Assembly (NCBI RefSeq): GCF_900186975.1
Contig: NZ_LT906441.1
Location: 1,550,001 to 1,614,000, forward strand
Reading direction: 5' to 3'
DNA from: Cutibacterium granulosum
Lineage (GTDB): Bacteria > Actinomycetota > Actinomycetes > Propionibacteriales > Propionibacteriaceae
Length of the DNA: 64,000 bases
The notes beneath the pieces are model-generated. The model did not search any database. It had not been told where the DNA came from and was given only the letters and a program-made list of their open reading frames with translations. The position numbers and the translations under genes were made by a program. The first letter of the stretch is position 1, and each line of letters opens with the position of its first letter. Positions 18,615 to 28,482 of the stretch are shown here, piece after piece.

Positions 18615-20309
18615 TCAGGCCTCCTCGGACGTGTTGGTGGCGGATGCGTGTGCTGTGCGACGGGATCGCGCCGTGCGTCGACGCCTCCTGCCCAGCAGGG
18701 CATCCTGGGTCACACCCATGTGGGCTGCCTCCAGGCCGGATCCACGGCGTCCCTCACCCCAGAACTTCGTGCGTCCCAGCAGGATGATGAGTGGGTGGGT
18801 GAAGAAGAAGCAGATGAAGAGGTCCATGAGGGTCGTGAGGCCCAGGGTGAAGGCGAATCCCTTGACCTGGTCCACCGACAGCAGGAACAGCACGATGGCC
18901 GACAACAGTGAGACGCCGTCCGCCATGAGGATGGTGCCGCGGGCCTTCTGCCACCCGGTCTCCAAGGAGCGTCGCAGGGTTCCGCCGTCTCGGATCTCGT
19001 CTCGGATACGTTCGAAGTAGACGATGAACGAGTCGGCGCTGATGCCGATGGCCACGATGGCACCGGCGATACCGGCCAGTGAAAGGGTGAAGCCCACGGC
19101 AGGGCCGAGCAGCACCATGGCTGCATAGGTGCCCAGGCCGGCAACCAACAGTGATCCGATGGTGACAGCGCCCAGTCCGCGGTAGTAGATGAGCGCGTAG
19201 GCGGCCACGAGGACCAGGCCGATGATTCCTGCGATGAGACCTGCATTGAGCTGCTCACCACCCAAGGTCGGCGAGACGGTGTCGACGCTGGAGACGTCGA
19301 AGGACAGTGGCAGGGCGCCGTACTTGAGGACGTTGGCCAGGTCGTCGGCGGACTCCATGGTGAAGTTGCCGGTGATCTGCGCCTCCCCCGCAGTGATCGG
19401 GCACTGCCCTCCCTTGCTGCCGTCCAGACGCGGCGCGCTGATGACCTTGCCGTCCAGGACGATGGCGAACTGGTTGCGCGGGTCCTGCTGGCTGCACAGG
19501 TAGGTCGTCGCGTCGGCGAAATCCTTGGCACCCTTGGAATCGAACTTGAGGCCGACCCCGTAGCCCATTCCATTGCTGAGCTGCTGCTGGTTGGCGTCGG
19601 TGACGACGGTGCCGGGGAAGGCGACCGGGGAGAGCATGTACTTGAGCTGCTTCTCACGGTCACAGGTGATGAGCGGCTTGCCCGGCTCGTCGGTGATGGG
19701 ATCGCCACACTTGAACTTGGTGAAGGCCTCCTGGTCCGCCTCGCTGGGCTGCCATTTCTGGGCGGTGGCCACGCTGGGCTCAGCCTTCTTGTCCTTGGCG
19801 GAGGCGCTGGGGCCGGAACTGGCACTGGCCGAACTGCTGGGAGCTGCCTCGGGCAGTGTCGTCGCCTTGATGCCGTTGGGTCCGGCGGACGGCGAGGCCG
19901 AGGGTGACGGTGAGGCTCCGGCATCCGGTGCCCGGTCGTAGGTGTTCACCATGCGGAATCCCAGCTGGGCCGTCTGCCCCACCATGTCGACGAGTTTCTC
20001 GGAGTCCACGTTGGGGGCCGAGACGACGATGTTGCGATCACCCATCGTCTTGACCGAGGACTCACCGACTCCCAAGGAGTTGACGCGCTGCTGGATGATG
20101 ACGCGTGCCTGCTCCAGGCTGGTCGGGGTCACGGACTTGTCGTTGGTGCTGCTGGCGGTCAGCGTCACTGACGTGCCGCCCTTGAGGTCCAGGCCCAGAC
20201 GTGGCGTCCACGTCCGGGTGGCCGCCATGAGCACGTACATGGCAAGAATCAAGACGAAGAAGATCGTCAATGTCCTGCCCGGGCGCGGTTGTTTCTTCTG
20301 AGTTGCCAC
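18615..20309 (-). CDS. secD: Protein translocase subunit SecD
   Basis: 564-residue partner of SecF. The first membrane segment near residue 12 is followed by RLGLDLKGGTSVTL. The large extracytoplasmic domain holds a low-complexity Ser/Ala/Pro/Lys stretch of roughly 55 residues (about positions 130-185), an actinobacterial trait. The membrane part includes VGFTLSLAGIAGAIVAIGIS and the conserved FERIRDE. Pairs with SecF and YajC, both adjacent. Confidence 0.95.
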   Translation of the reverse strand: MATQKKQPRPGRTLTIFFVLILAMYVLMAATRTWTPRLGLDLKGGTSVTLTASSTNDKSVTPTSLEQARVIIQQRVNSLGVGESSVKTMGDRNIVVSAPNVDSEKLVDMVGQTAQLGFRMVNTYDRAPDAGASPSPSASPSAGPNGIKATTLPEAAPSSSASASSGPSASAKDKKAEPSVATAQKWQPSEADQEAFTKFKCGDPITDEPGKPLITCDREKQLKYMLSPVAFPGTVVTDANQQQLSNGMGYGVGLKFDSKGAKDFADATTYLCSQQDPRNQFAIVLDGKVISAPRLDGSKGGQCPITAGEAQITGNFTMESADDLANVLKYGALPLSFDVSSVDTVSPTLGGEQLNAGLIAGIIGLVLVAAYALIYYRGLGAVTIGSLLVAGLGTYAAMVLLGPAVGFTLSLAGIAGAIVAIGISADSFIVYFERIRDEIRDGGTLRRSLETGWQKARGTILMADGVSLLSAIVLFLLSVDQVKGFAFTLGLTTLMDLFICFFFTHPLIILLGRTKFWGEGRRGSGLEAAHMGVTQDALLGRRRRRTARSRRTAHASATNTSEEA

Positions 20310-20384
20310 AGTCGAGGAATCCTTGATCAGACGACGTCACTCACCGGTTGACCGGAGAGACTCGTGATGGGGTTGTGCCGCGCG

Positions 20385-20897
20385 TCAGTCGCGCTGCTCT
20401 CCAGCCGAAGGGTACTCCCCCTCGGAGGAGATGGTGGTGTTCGTGTCACCGTCAACGGTGGTGCTGGCGTCGGGAAGCGAGTCATCGGACTCGGCAGTGG
20501 TGTCTTCCGACGCACCTTCCGTCGGATCGGCGGGGGCCTCCTGTGCCGAGTTCTCGGCCGGCTCGTCGATGTCTTCGGGCTGATCCTCGGCAACGATGAA
20601 TTCCTCTTCGGAATCCGTCACCTTGCGCATGACGGCGGCCTTGAGCACGACGACCTTGACGTCCGGGGCCAGCTCCACCCACAGCTGCTTGTCGCCAATG
20701 GTGTCAACGGTGACGATGACACCGCTGTGCAGCAAGACCCGGTCGCCGGGGTGCAGCGAGGACTCCAGGGTCTCGCGATCCTCGTTACGCTTCTTCTCCT
20801 GGCGTCGTGTGACCAAGGACATCACGACCAGGATGACGATGAAGATGAGGATCGCGGGCATCAACTGCGCGAACGCGTTGGAGCTCTGAAGGGGCAT
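20385..20897 (-). CDS. yajC: Preprotein translocase subunit YajC
   Basis: About 170 residues: one N-terminal membrane helix (AILIFIVILVVMSLV), a basic stretch (RRQEKKRNED), then the conserved YajC core LHPGDRVLLHSGVIVTVDTI. A long acidic Glu/Asp/Ser/Thr tail follows. Start taken at ATG 20897, which lacks a strong Shine-Dalgarno; a TATCAT -10-like element lies upstream (20938-20933, minus strand). Leads into secD and secF. Confidence 0.92.
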   Translation of the reverse strand: MPLQSSNAFAQLMPAILIFIVILVVMSLVTRRQEKKRNEDRETLESSLHPGDRVLLHSGVIVTVDTIGDKQLWVELAPDVKVVVLKAAVMRKVTDSEEEFIVAEDQPEDIDEPAENSAQEAPADPTEGASEDTTAESDDSLPDASTTVDGDTNTTISSEGEYPSAGEQRD

Positions 20898-21065
20898 GAG
20901 GTTGCTTTCTACGACGGAACGCTGGCGCACATATGATACCCGCCCATCCCTCCAACGGCGAAAAATGACCGCTGTCGTGCTGATGAGCAGACGATGTCAC
21001 CGACAGCGCCGGGCCTCGGTCGTGCGGCGGGCACGACCACGGGCGCAGTCCGTTCCAGCAGTGAC

Positions 21066-22082
21066 TCAGAACAGCTGTGTGCGGTTCTGCGGGGGTTGCA
21101 TGCCCAGGTGCTGCCAGCCCCGTTCGGTGGCGACTCGGCCACGTGGGGTACGCATGAGGAATCCCAGACGAACCAGGAAGGGCTCGGCGACCTCCTCGAT
21201 CGTCTGCGGCTCCTCCCCCACGCTGATGGCAAGGGTCGACAACCCCACCGGGCCACCGTGGAACTTGCCGCAGATGGACTCTAGGACGGCACGGTCCAGA
21301 CGATCCAGGCCCAGCTCGTCCACCTCGTAGAGGTCCAGGGCGGCAGCAGCGACCTGTGGGGTGACGGGTGTCTGGGCATGGACGTCGGCGTAGTCACGTA
21401 CCCGACGCAGCAGTCGGTTGGCGATACGTGGTGTGCCTCGGGAACGGCTGGCGATGGTCGACGAGGTGCCCTCGGCCAGGTCGACCCCCAGCACCTCGGA
21501 GGACCGCTCGACGATGCGCGCCAGGTCGTTGGTGTCGTAGTAGTCGAGCTGAGCGGTGAACCCGAATCGGTCTCGCAGCGGCCCGGGCAGCAGTCCGGCC
21601 CGGGTCGTTGCCCCGACAAGGGTGAAGGGTGGGATGTCGATGGGGATGGCCGTGGCCCCCGGGCCCTTGCCGACGACGACGTCGACTCGGAAGTCCTCCA
21701 TGGCCAGGTAGAGCATCTCCTCGGCCGGTTTGCTCATGCGGTGGATCTCGTCGAGGAAGAACACCTCCCCCTCGGTGAGTGAGGAGAGGATGGCTGCGAG
21801 GTCACCGGCGTGCTGGATCGCCGGACCGGACGAGATGCGAATGGGTGCGCCCATCTCGGCGGCAATGATCATGGCCAGGGTAGTCTTGCCCAACCCGGGA
21901 GGACCGGAGAGCAGGACATGGTCAGGGGTGCCACCGCGACTGCGAGCGGCAGCGAGTACCAGGCCAAGTTGATCGGCGACCCGCTTCTGGCCCTGGAACT
22001 CGGCCAGAGCGCTGGGTCGCAGGGCGACCTCCTCAGCCTTCTCCGGGGGATCTGCCCACGGCGTCACCGGTGAGGTCTCCAT
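21066..22082 (-). CDS. ruvB: Holliday junction branch migration helicase RuvB
   Basis: 338-residue AAA+ motor of RuvAB. Walker [12 protein letters not shown], Walker [11 protein letters not shown], sensor 1 LVGATTRAG and the C-terminal winged helix ([15 protein letters not shown]) are present. Part of ruvCAB, but separated from ruvA by 166 bases that hold an eight-base hairpin (22138-22161). Confidence 0.97.
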   Translation of the reverse strand: METSPVTPWADPPEKAEEVALRPSALAEFQGQKRVADQLGLVLAAARSRGGTPDHVLLSGPPGLGKTTLAMIIAAEMGAPIRISSGPAIQHAGDLAAILSSLTEGEVFFLDEIHRMSKPAEEMLYLAMEDFRVDVVVGKGPGATAIPIDIPPFTLVGATTRAGLLPGPLRDRFGFTAQLDYYDTNDLARIVERSSEVLGVDLAEGTSSTIASRSRGTPRIANRLLRRVRDYADVHAQTPVTPQVAAAALDLYEVDELGLDRLDRAVLESICGKFHGGPVGLSTLAISVGEEPQTIEEVAEPFLVRLGFLMRTPRGRVATERGWQHLGMQPPQNRTQLF

Positions 22083-22137
22083 GATCGGTCGTCCTTTCTC
22101 GAATGCACCCCTGACCCAACACTGTCACCATGACGCG

Positions 22138-22161
22138 ACATCCTTCGCACGACAAGGATGT
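22138..22161. repeat. Inverted repeat in the ruvA-ruvB spacer
   Basis: ACATCCTT (22138-22145) and AAGGATGT (22154-22161) form a perfect eight-base stem with an eight-base loop. It could be a weak terminator or attenuator between ruvA and ruvB, or a binding site. No T run follows. Confidence 0.4.
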
Positions 22162-22248
22162 GCTGGCCAAGGTCCCAGTCTGCCGCGCCGGGGATCATGG
22201 CCTTGCCGTTCTCGTCGCGCCCGGTTGTCGGTGCAAGGGGGTGCAGGG

Positions 22249-22854
22249 TCATCGTGCCAGACTGCGCAGTGCAGCTCGCATGAGCACCCCGAGGGAGGCC
22301 CGGGGATCGTCGTCCTTGAGTGGGGCCACGGTCTCGACGGCCTGCTCGGCATCATGCGTGGACCAGCCCAGCCCCTCCAGCCCTTCCATGAGCTGCTGGC
22401 GCCATGACGTGTCGGTGCTGCTGGGAGCAGGCGTGGCCGAGGGGCCACCCTCGAGGTGCACGGCCTTGTCCTTGAGTTCCACCATGAGCTTGGCCGCGGT
22501 CTTCCTGCCTATCCCCGGTACGGTGCACAGGGCTGAGACGTCCTCGCTCTGCAGCACTTCCTTGAGACGGGCGGCGTCCAGTACCGAGAGGATCGCCAGA
22601 GCCAGCTTGGGGCCGACGCCCACCGCCCCCAGGACGATGTCGAAGGCATCCCGATCAGCCGTCGTGGCGAATCCGAAGAGGCTCAGGGAATCCTCCCGTA
22701 CCACCAGGGAGGTGTCGAGATGAATTTCTTCCCCCATCCGTGCTGCGGCGGCGGTGGCCGGTGGGCAGGACGCGCGTATTCCCACCCCGCCCACGTCGAC
22801 GACGACCCAGGTGGGTCCGGCGGCCGCAACCGTGCCACGCAGGTGAGAAATCAT
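22249..22854 (-). CDS. ruvA: Holliday junction DNA helicase subunit RuvA
   Basis: 201-residue junction-binding subunit. N-terminal OB fold MISHLRGTV, then helix-hairpin-helix segments (VGVGPKLALAILS, VPGIGRKTAAKLMVEL) and a C-terminal RuvB-interacting three-helix domain ending RSLAR. Start ATG 22854, with AAGGA nine bases upstream; upstream in-frame codons do not match the family. Confidence 0.96.
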   Translation of the reverse strand: MISHLRGTVAAAGPTWVVVDVGGVGIRASCPPATAAAARMGEEIHLDTSLVVREDSLSLFGFATTADRDAFDIVLGAVGVGPKLALAILSVLDAARLKEVLQSEDVSALCTVPGIGRKTAAKLMVELKDKAVHLEGGPSATPAPSSTDTSWRQQLMEGLEGLGWSTHDAEQAVETVAPLKDDDPRASLGVLMRAALRSLAR

Positions 22855-22981
22855 GCGAGGAAATCCTTCCATCATGAGTGCGATCGCGGTGGTTGCCGGG
22901 ACGGCCCCCACGAATCATCGGTGGCACGAATCATCGGAGGCGCCATCGGTCAACCAGCCGCGCGATGCCACGCACCCCTGA

Positions 22982-23551
22982 TCATCGCAGGTGGTGCTCC
23001 TGCCAGGTGCGTGGAGTGGAGCGTTGACGCCACGTTCGTGCCGGTGAGTGCTGTTGGGCGGCCATCGCTGCCTCGATCCGGCTCTGCGTACCGCCACGCC
23101 AGATGTGCGTGATGGCCAGGGCGACCGCGTCGGCAGCGTCGGCGGGGGTGGGAGGCTTCTCCAAGTGCAGGACACGAGCCACCATGAGGCCGACCTGGGC
23201 CTTGTCGGCCCGGCCAGAACCTGAGATGGCCGCCTTGACCTCGCTGGGGGTGTGCACCCCCACCGCAACCCCGTGACGAGCGCCAATCATCTGGGTGAGT
23301 CCCATGGCCTGCGCGGTACCTGCCACGGTGCTGCGGTTGTGCTGGGCGAAGACTCGCTCCACCGCCATGGCATCGGGGTGGTGGGCGTCGAACCACTCCT
23401 CCAGACCGTCGTGGATGCGTAGCAGACGGGCACCATGATCCAGATCGGACGGGGTGCGTATCACCCCCACCCCGAGCAGCTCCAGTGGGGTTCCGACTCC
23501 CCCGCGTACGATTCCGACACCACAACGCGTCAGACCCGGGTCCACCCCCAT
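22982..23551 (-). CDS. ruvC: Crossover junction endonuclease RuvC
   Basis: 189-residue resolvase. Acidic catalytic residues are visible in MGVDPGLTRCGVG, VERVF and DAADAVALAITH, as in RuvC. ATG 23551 starts directly at the conserved core; the preceding in-frame residues (RLTV) resemble the usual RuvC N-terminus, so the true start might be a non-ATG codon slightly upstream. The tail after residue 165 is poorly conserved. Confidence 0.95.
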   Translation of the reverse strand: MGVDPGLTRCGVGIVRGGVGTPLELLGVGVIRTPSDLDHGARLLRIHDGLEEWFDAHHPDAMAVERVFAQHNRSTVAGTAQAMGLTQMIGARHGVAVGVHTPSEVKAAISGSGRADKAQVGLMVARVLHLEKPPTPADAADAVALAITHIWRGGTQSRIEAAMAAQQHSPARTWRQRSTPRTWQEHHLR

Positions 23552-23592
23552 GACGGTGAGGCGGGACCCGGGTCGGCGTGAGATGTCGGCGT

Positions 23593-24390
23593 TCAGTCCT
23601 CGTCCTCCTCGAGGGCGGCGGCGAGCTCCGGGGTGATGTCTGCATTGGTGTAGACGTTCTGCACGTCGTCGAGATCCTCGAGCAGCTCGGTGATCTTGGC
23701 GATCTTGCGGGCATCCTCCAGCTCGACGGGCTGGGCGAAGCCGGCACGGAACTCCACCTCGGCGGAGTCGTAGTCGATGTCGGCAGCCTGGATGGCCTTG
23801 CGGACGTCGACGATGGCGTTGGGGTCACAGATGATCTCGAAGGCCTCACCCAGATCGACGATGTCCTCGGGCTCGGCCTCGAGGGTGGCCTCCATGAGCT
23901 GATCCTCGTCCACCTCGTGGGTGGTGGTCTTGCGTCCCTCGGTGACCTCGAAGGTCTTGGAGACGGTGACGACGCCCTTGCGCTCGAAGAGACGCTGCAC
24001 CGAACCGCCGTCCGCCATGGTGGCGCCATTGCGGGTCACGGCGACGCGCACGTCCGACACGGCCCGGTTGCGGTTGTCGGTGAGGCACTCGATGAGCATG
24101 GCGACGCTGCCGGGGGCATAGGCCTCGTACATGATCGTCTCGTAGTTGACGGCGTCGGCACCCTCACCCGAACCGCGCTTGACGGCGCGATCGATGTTGT
24201 CGTTGGGCACCGAGTTCTTCTTCGCCTTCTGGATGGCGTCGTAGAGGGTTGGGTTGCCCGAGGGGTCCCCGCCACCGGTGCGGGCGGCAACCTCGATGTT
24301 CTTGATGAGCTTGGCGAACAGCTTGCCGCGCTTGGCGTCAATCGCCGCCTTCTTGTGTTTGGTGGTGGCCCACTTGGAGTGACCGCTCAT
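23593..24390 (-). CDS. yebC: YebC/PmpR-family protein (transcriptional regulator or translation factor)
   Basis: 265 residues, starting [20 protein letters not shown], the diagnostic YebC N-terminus, with the core [18 protein letters not shown] and an acidic C-terminus. ATG 24390 has GAGGA about nine bases upstream. Members bind DNA in some bacteria, and others were shown to relieve ribosome stalling; the role here is unresolved. First gene of the ruvCAB cluster. Confidence 0.95.
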   Translation of the reverse strand: MSGHSKWATTKHKKAAIDAKRGKLFAKLIKNIEVAARTGGGDPSGNPTLYDAIQKAKKNSVPNDNIDRAVKRGSGEGADAVNYETIMYEAYAPGSVAMLIECLTDNRNRAVSDVRVAVTRNGATMADGGSVQRLFERKGVVTVSKTFEVTEGRKTTTHEVDEDQLMEATLEAEPEDIVDLGEAFEIICDPNAIVDVRKAIQAADIDYDSAEVEFRAGFAQPVELEDARKIAKITELLEDLDDVQNVYTNADITPELAAALEEDED

Positions 24391-24475
24391 GTAGGCAGTT
24401 CCTCGCTTCCTCGGCTCAGTGTGATGGTGAAGACAGCCGTCAGTGATGTGCTGGCTGTTACGCAGACGGTGTTCC

Positions 24476-24503
24476 ATATTACACTTCCGAGGCCTGCCGG
24501 AAA
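24476..24503 (-). promoter_or_regulatory. Candidate promoter for yebC-ruvCAB
   Basis: On the minus strand TTTCCG (24503-24498) and TAATAT (24481-24476) are 16 bases apart. The -10 lies about 85 bases before the yebC ATG, in the hisA-yebC spacer. Confidence 0.4.
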
Positions 24504-24538
24504 TAGTGAGTATCCGATGCCCTGCGGTGTCTGCTCGC

Positions 24539-25300
24539 TCAGTCGTGTGGTTGCGGCGATGCGTCGGCTGGTACGGACCCCTGGCAGACGTCCAGGGCAT
24601 CGGCCACGGTGAAATTGCCCACGTACAGGGCGGTGCCGACGATGGCCCCCTCCACCCCGATGGGGACGAGTCCACGCAGCCGGCGCAGATCCTCCAGGGT
24701 GGAGATTCCGCCCGAGGCAATGATCCTGCCCTGGGTGCGGGCGCAGACCTGGCCGAGCAGTTCGTAGCTGGGGCCGGTGAGCATTCCATCACTGGTGACG
24801 TCGGTGACGACGTAGCGTCGGCAGCCGGCCTGCTCGAATCGGCTCACGACGTCCAGCAGGTCCCCACCGGACTGCGTCCAGCCGTGGGACTCCAGCACCC
24901 CGTCGCGCACGTCCAGGCCGATGGCCACCTGGTCGTCGAACCGGTGGATCATCTCGGCGCACCACTCGGGCTGCTCCAGGGCAGCGGTGCCGATGTTGAC
25001 CCGGCTCGCGCCGGCGTCCAGGGCCGCAGTGAGGGACTCGGTGCTGCGAATACCACCCGAGACCTCGACGTCGATGTCGAGATCACCGGTGATGCGACGA
25101 ATGATCTCGGTGTTGGCCCCATGACCGAAGGCGGCATCCAGGTCGACGACGTGGAGCCATTGCGCACCAGCACGCTGCCATGCGGTGGCGATCTCCACCG
25201 GGTCGCCGAAGACGCGCTCGGAGCCGTCCACCCCCTGTCGCAGCTGCACGGCGCGACCGTCCTTGACGTCGATGGCGGGCAGCAGGATGAGTTCTTCCAC
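24539..25300 (-). CDS. hisA: HisA/PriA-type phosphoribosyl isomerase
   Basis: 253-residue TIM barrel for the ProFAR to PRFAR step of histidine synthesis. [35 protein letters not shown] and [11 protein letters not shown] match the actinobacterial HisA/PriA family. Start is GTG 25300, preceded by TACTGT about seven bases upstream, suggesting a leaderless message. In M. tuberculosis PriA, Arg19 and Arg143 serve the dual HisA/TrpF activity; here the aligned positions appear to be Gln and His139 (in [11 protein letters not shown]), while the Trp is kept. This may mean a HisA-only enzyme. hisF is not adjacent. Confidence 0.93.
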   Translation of the reverse strand: MEELILLPAIDVKDGRAVQLRQGVDGSERVFGDPVEIATAWQRAGAQWLHVVDLDAAFGHGANTEIIRRITGDLDIDVEVSGGIRSTESLTAALDAGASRVNIGTAALEQPEWCAEMIHRFDDQVAIGLDVRDGVLESHGWTQSGGDLLDVVSRFEQAGCRRYVVTDVTSDGMLTGPSYELLGQVCARTQGRIIASGGISTLEDLRRLRGLVPIGVEGAIVGTALYVGNFTVADALDVCQGSVPADASPQPHD

Positions 25301-25340
25301 ACGCCCGACAGTACCAGCTGGTGTCTTTGCGCCCATCTGC

Positions 25341-25368
25341 TTGACATGCCCCCTGCCACATCTACGGT
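25341..25368 (+). promoter_or_regulatory. Candidate promoter of the catalase gene
   Basis: A perfect TTGACA -35 (25341-25346) is followed after 16 bases by TACGGT (25363-25368), a TAxxxT-type -10. The catalase ATG is 65 bases downstream. It lies in the divergent hisA-katA spacer. Confidence 0.55.
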
Positions 25369-25433
25369 GGAGGTACATCACCACAGCGAGTATGCGCAGC
25401 GATGCCTCGCCCCAGCGACGGGAGAAATCCATC

Positions 25434-26885
25434 ATGACATTTGATCCCAAGATTCCCTCCACCACCGAATCCGGTGAGACGCGACTCTCTGACGAGAAGT
25501 CCCTGTCCGTCGGCGCGGACGGTCCGCTCATGCTCCACGACGTTGCCCTGGTGCAGAAGCTCGCCCGTTTCGACCGGGAGCGCATTCCGGAACGCAGCCC
25601 ACACGCCAAGGGATCGGGGGCCTTCGGTGAGTTCACCGTCACCGGAGACGTGAGCAAGTACACCAAGGCATCCTTCCTGCAACCTGGGGCCACCTGCCGG
25701 GTCTTGGCCCGATTCTCCGCCGTTGCCGGTGAGCTGGGTGCCCCCGACACCTGGCGGGACGTGCGCGGCTTCGCCCTGAAGTTCTACACCGACGAGGGCA
25801 ACTACGACATGGTGGGCAACAACACCCCAGTGTTCTTCATCAGGGACCCCATGAAGTTCCCCGACTTCATCCACTCCCAGAAGCGTCTTCCCGATTCCGC
25901 ACTGCGCAGCAAGAACATGCAGTGGGATTTCTGGACCCTGTCACCGGAGAGTGCCCACCAGGTGGCCTATCTCATGGGCGACCGTGGCATCCCACGCACG
26001 TGGCGGCACATGAATGGCTACTCCTCCCACACGTACATGTGGGTCAATGAGGCCGGGGAACGGTTCTGGGTGAAGTACCACTTCATCTCCGACCAGGGCG
26101 TGGAGTACCTCTCGAACGAGGATGCCGACCGGATTGCCGGTGAGGACTCCGACTTCCACCGTCGCGACCTCTTCGAGGCCATCGACCGTGGGGACTGCCC
26201 GAGCTGGACCCTCAAGGTGCAGATCATGCCCTACGAGGAGGCCAAGACCTACCGGTTCAACCCCTTCGACCTCACCAAGACGTGGTCCAAGAAGGACTAC
26301 CCGCGTATCGAGGTTGGCCGCTTCACCCTCAACGAGAACCCGACCAACCACTACGCCCAGATCGAGCAGGCCGCCTTCTCCCCGTCCAACGTGGTTCCCG
26401 GTATCGGTTTCAGTCCCGACAAGATGTTGCTGGCGCGTGTGTTCTCCTACCCCGACGCCCAGCGCGCCCGTATCGGCACCAACTACAACCAGTTGCCGGT
26501 CAATGCCCCGATCGTCCCGACGAACTCCTACGACAAGGAGGGCGCCATGCAGTTCGAGCACAGCGGTGACGCCCCGGTGTATGCGCCCAACTCCTACGAC
26601 CGGGCCTACCAGAGCGGTGATGTCGTCGACGAGGCGGGTTGGGAGACCGATGGTGAGCTCATGCGCGCCGCCTACAGCCTGCATGCCGAGGATGACGACT
26701 TCGGACAGGCCCACACCCTGGTGCGGGACGTCTACGACGACGCCTCCCGTGAGCGGCTCGTCGACACCGTCGTGGGGATGCTCGACGAGGTCGAGGAACC
26801 GGTGCTCTCGCGGGTCTTCGAGTACTGGAGGAAGATCGACCGACAGGTCGGCGAGCAGATCGAGAGTGCGTACCGGGCGCAGTGA
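25434..26885 (+). CDS. katA: Monofunctional haem catalase
   Basis: 483 residues, the size of clade-3 small-subunit catalases. The distal His lies in [12 protein letters not shown], the distal Asn in [10 protein letters not shown] and the proximal Tyr ligand in [14 protein letters not shown]. It breaks down hydrogen peroxide in the cytoplasm. Start ATG 25434, with GGGAG nine bases upstream. Its orientation is opposite to the histidine genes on both sides, so it looks like an insertion into an ancestral hisDCBHA(F) operon. Confidence 0.96.
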   Translation: MTFDPKIPSTTESGETRLSDEKSLSVGADGPLMLHDVALVQKLARFDRERIPERSPHAKGSGAFGEFTVTGDVSKYTKASFLQPGATCRVLARFSAVAGELGAPDTWRDVRGFALKFYTDEGNYDMVGNNTPVFFIRDPMKFPDFIHSQKRLPDSALRSKNMQWDFWTLSPESAHQVAYLMGDRGIPRTWRHMNGYSSHTYMWVNEAGERFWVKYHFISDQGVEYLSNEDADRIAGEDSDFHRRDLFEAIDRGDCPSWTLKVQIMPYEEAKTYRFNPFDLTKTWSKKDYPRIEVGRFTLNENPTNHYAQIEQAAFSPSNVVPGIGFSPDKMLLARVFSYPDAQRARIGTNYNQLPVNAPIVPTNSYDKEGAMQFEHSGDAPVYAPNSYDRAYQSGDVVDEAGWETDGELMRAAYSLHAEDDDFGQAHTLVRDVYDDASRERLVDTVVGMLDEVEEPVLSRVFEYWRKIDRQVGEQIESAYRAQ

Positions 26886-26894
26886 CCGCACCCT

Positions 26895-26964
26895 GAGGTT
26901 CCCGCGTCCCATCTGACGGTTCCCCCACCTGACGGTTGGGGTGCCGCGTGGGAGCGGGAACCTC
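26895..26964. terminator. Long hairpin between convergent katA and hisH
   Basis: Eleven-base arms GAGGTTCCCGC (26895-26905) and GCGGGAACCTC (26954-26964) enclose a loop that can itself pair (CCCCCACC...GGTTGGGG). CTGACGGTT occurs twice in the loop. Likely a bidirectional terminator. Confidence 0.65.
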
Positions 26965-27011
26965 TCAGCTCCACCCAGGTCCTGGAGCAGTCGGGATGTG
27001 GCCGAGCGGGA

Positions 27012-27869
27012 TCAGACCATCGCCAGCCAGTTGCGCAGCAGCTGGATGCCCGCCGGGCCGGACTTCTCCGGATGGAACTGGGTGGAGCACAGCCGGCCGC
27101 ACTCGATTGCCGAGACGAAAGTGCAGCCGTCATGACACGTGGTGGTGGTGCGTACCGGGTGGCCGTTCCGGCCTGTCATGGCATGGGCTGACTCGGGACC
27201 CGCCGCAGTGTGCCCGATGGCTCCGGGCGATGCCGTCCCCGTGCCGGTCTCGGGATCGGTCGCGTCATCCCCAGTGTGCGCCAGCGCAGCCGCATCACCC
27301 TCGACGTGCGCCAGCGCACAGGGGCTCACCGTCACCACGGCACAGGAGTGGACGAAGTAGAACCGCTCCCCCGATATTCCCGTGAACAGTGCAGTGTCAG
27401 CTGGGGGATGCACCGTGTTCCACCCCATGTGTGGCAGACGCGAAGTGGGCATGGGGACGACCGTGCCGGGCAGGCACCCCAACCCATCGACCGTCTCGTC
27501 TCGTTCGGTGCCCTGCTCGAAGAACATCTGATGACCCACACAGATGCCCAGCACCGGGCGCTCCCCCCGCTGGACCAGCTCCTGCACCTGCTGCACGCCG
27601 TTGATGCGTCGCAGGTTGGCCATGGCCGTGCCGAGCGCTCCCACCCCGGGCAGCACCACAGCGTCGACAGCACTGAGCATTCGAGTCTCCGAGACGAGCT
27701 TGGGGTGCGCCCCGGCCTTCTGCAACGCCTGGCACACGGAGTGCAGATTGCCCGAACCGTGGTCGATGACTCCGACGAGCGGGCCACGTCGACCACAGAT
27801 GGCAGGATCCGGGACGCGACCAGTCCCCCTGTCATGCACGTCGCCGGGCTTTCCGATCGGCTCAGGCAT
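27012..27869 (-). CDS. hisH: Imidazole glycerol phosphate synthase glutaminase subunit HisH, with insertion
   Basis: Class I glutamine amidotransferase feeding ammonia to HisF. The nucleophile lies in [14 protein letters not shown], the His-Glu pair in [10 protein letters not shown], and PGVGA is present. It has 285 residues against about 200-215 in the family. The excess is an N-terminal leader of about 30 residues plus a roughly 55-residue Ala/Gly/Thr/His-rich insertion after FVHS, at about residues 185-240. At DNA level the insertion contains a 30-bp direct duplication (27276-27288 and 27306-27318). Start ATG 27869 has AAGGGA seven bases upstream and overlaps the hisB stop by eight bases. 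Confidence 0.93.
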   Translation of the reverse strand: MPEPIGKPGDVHDRGTGRVPDPAICGRRGPLVGVIDHGSGNLHSVCQALQKAGAHPKLVSETRMLSAVDAVVLPGVGALGTAMANLRRINGVQQVQELVQRGERPVLGICVGHQMFFEQGTERDETVDGLGCLPGTVVPMPTSRLPHMGWNTVHPPADTALFTGISGERFYFVHSCAVVTVSPCALAHVEGDAAALAHTGDDATDPETGTGTASPGAIGHTAAGPESAHAMTGRNGHPVRTTTTCHDGCTFVSAIECGRLCSTQFHPEKSGPAGIQLLRNWLAMV

Positions 27870-28482
27870 CAAGGGTTCCCTTCGTGGACGGCACACGTCC
27901 CGCACTACGCGGATCGGGTGCCAGGGCCACACGCAGGGCTCGAGCCAGTGCCTTGTACTGTGCCTCACAGATGTGGTGTGGATCGCGTCCGGCCAACAGC
28001 CGCAGGTGGATGCACAGCCCGGCATTGAGCGCCAACGAGGTGACGACGTGATACGTCATCGACCCCTGATAGGCCACCCCGGAGCCTCCGATACGGGCAT
28101 AGGCCTGTGCCTCGGGCTCACCGGTGCACGAGACGTAGGGGCGTCCGGCGACGTCGACGACGCACTGTGCCATGGCCTCGTCCAGAGGGATGGTGGCCTC
28201 ACCGAATCGGGTGATGCCGACCTTGTCGCCCAGTGCTTGGGACATGGCCTGACCCAGGGCGATGGCGGTGTCCTCGACGCTGTGGTGGCCGTCGATCTGC
28301 AGGTCGCCGGTGGTCGTGACGCGCAGGTCCATCCCGGAGTGTCTGGCAAGCGTGGTGAGCATGTGGTCGTAGAACCCCACCCCGGTGTTGATCTGCGAGC
28401 ATCCACTGCCGTCGAGATTGATCTGCAGGTCGACCTCGGACTCACTGGTGTGACGGACGATGTGTGCGGTGCGTTCAGTCAT
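27862..28482 (-). CDS. hisB: Imidazoleglycerol-phosphate dehydratase
   Basis: 206-residue monofunctional dehydratase. Both manganese-binding motifs, [14 protein letters not shown] and [17 protein letters not shown], and the N-terminal GVGFYDHML are intact. Start ATG 28482, with AGGAGG five bases upstream, overlapping the hisC stop by eight bases. Confidence 0.96.
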   Translation of the reverse strand: MTERTAHIVRHTSESEVDLQINLDGSGCSQINTGVGFYDHMLTTLARHSGMDLRVTTTGDLQIDGHHSVEDTAIALGQAMSQALGDKVGITRFGEATIPLDEAMAQCVVDVAGRPYVSCTGEPEAQAYARIGGSGVAYQGSMTYHVVTSLALNAGLCIHLRLLAGRDPHHICEAQYKALARALRVALAPDPRSAGRVPSTKGTLDA

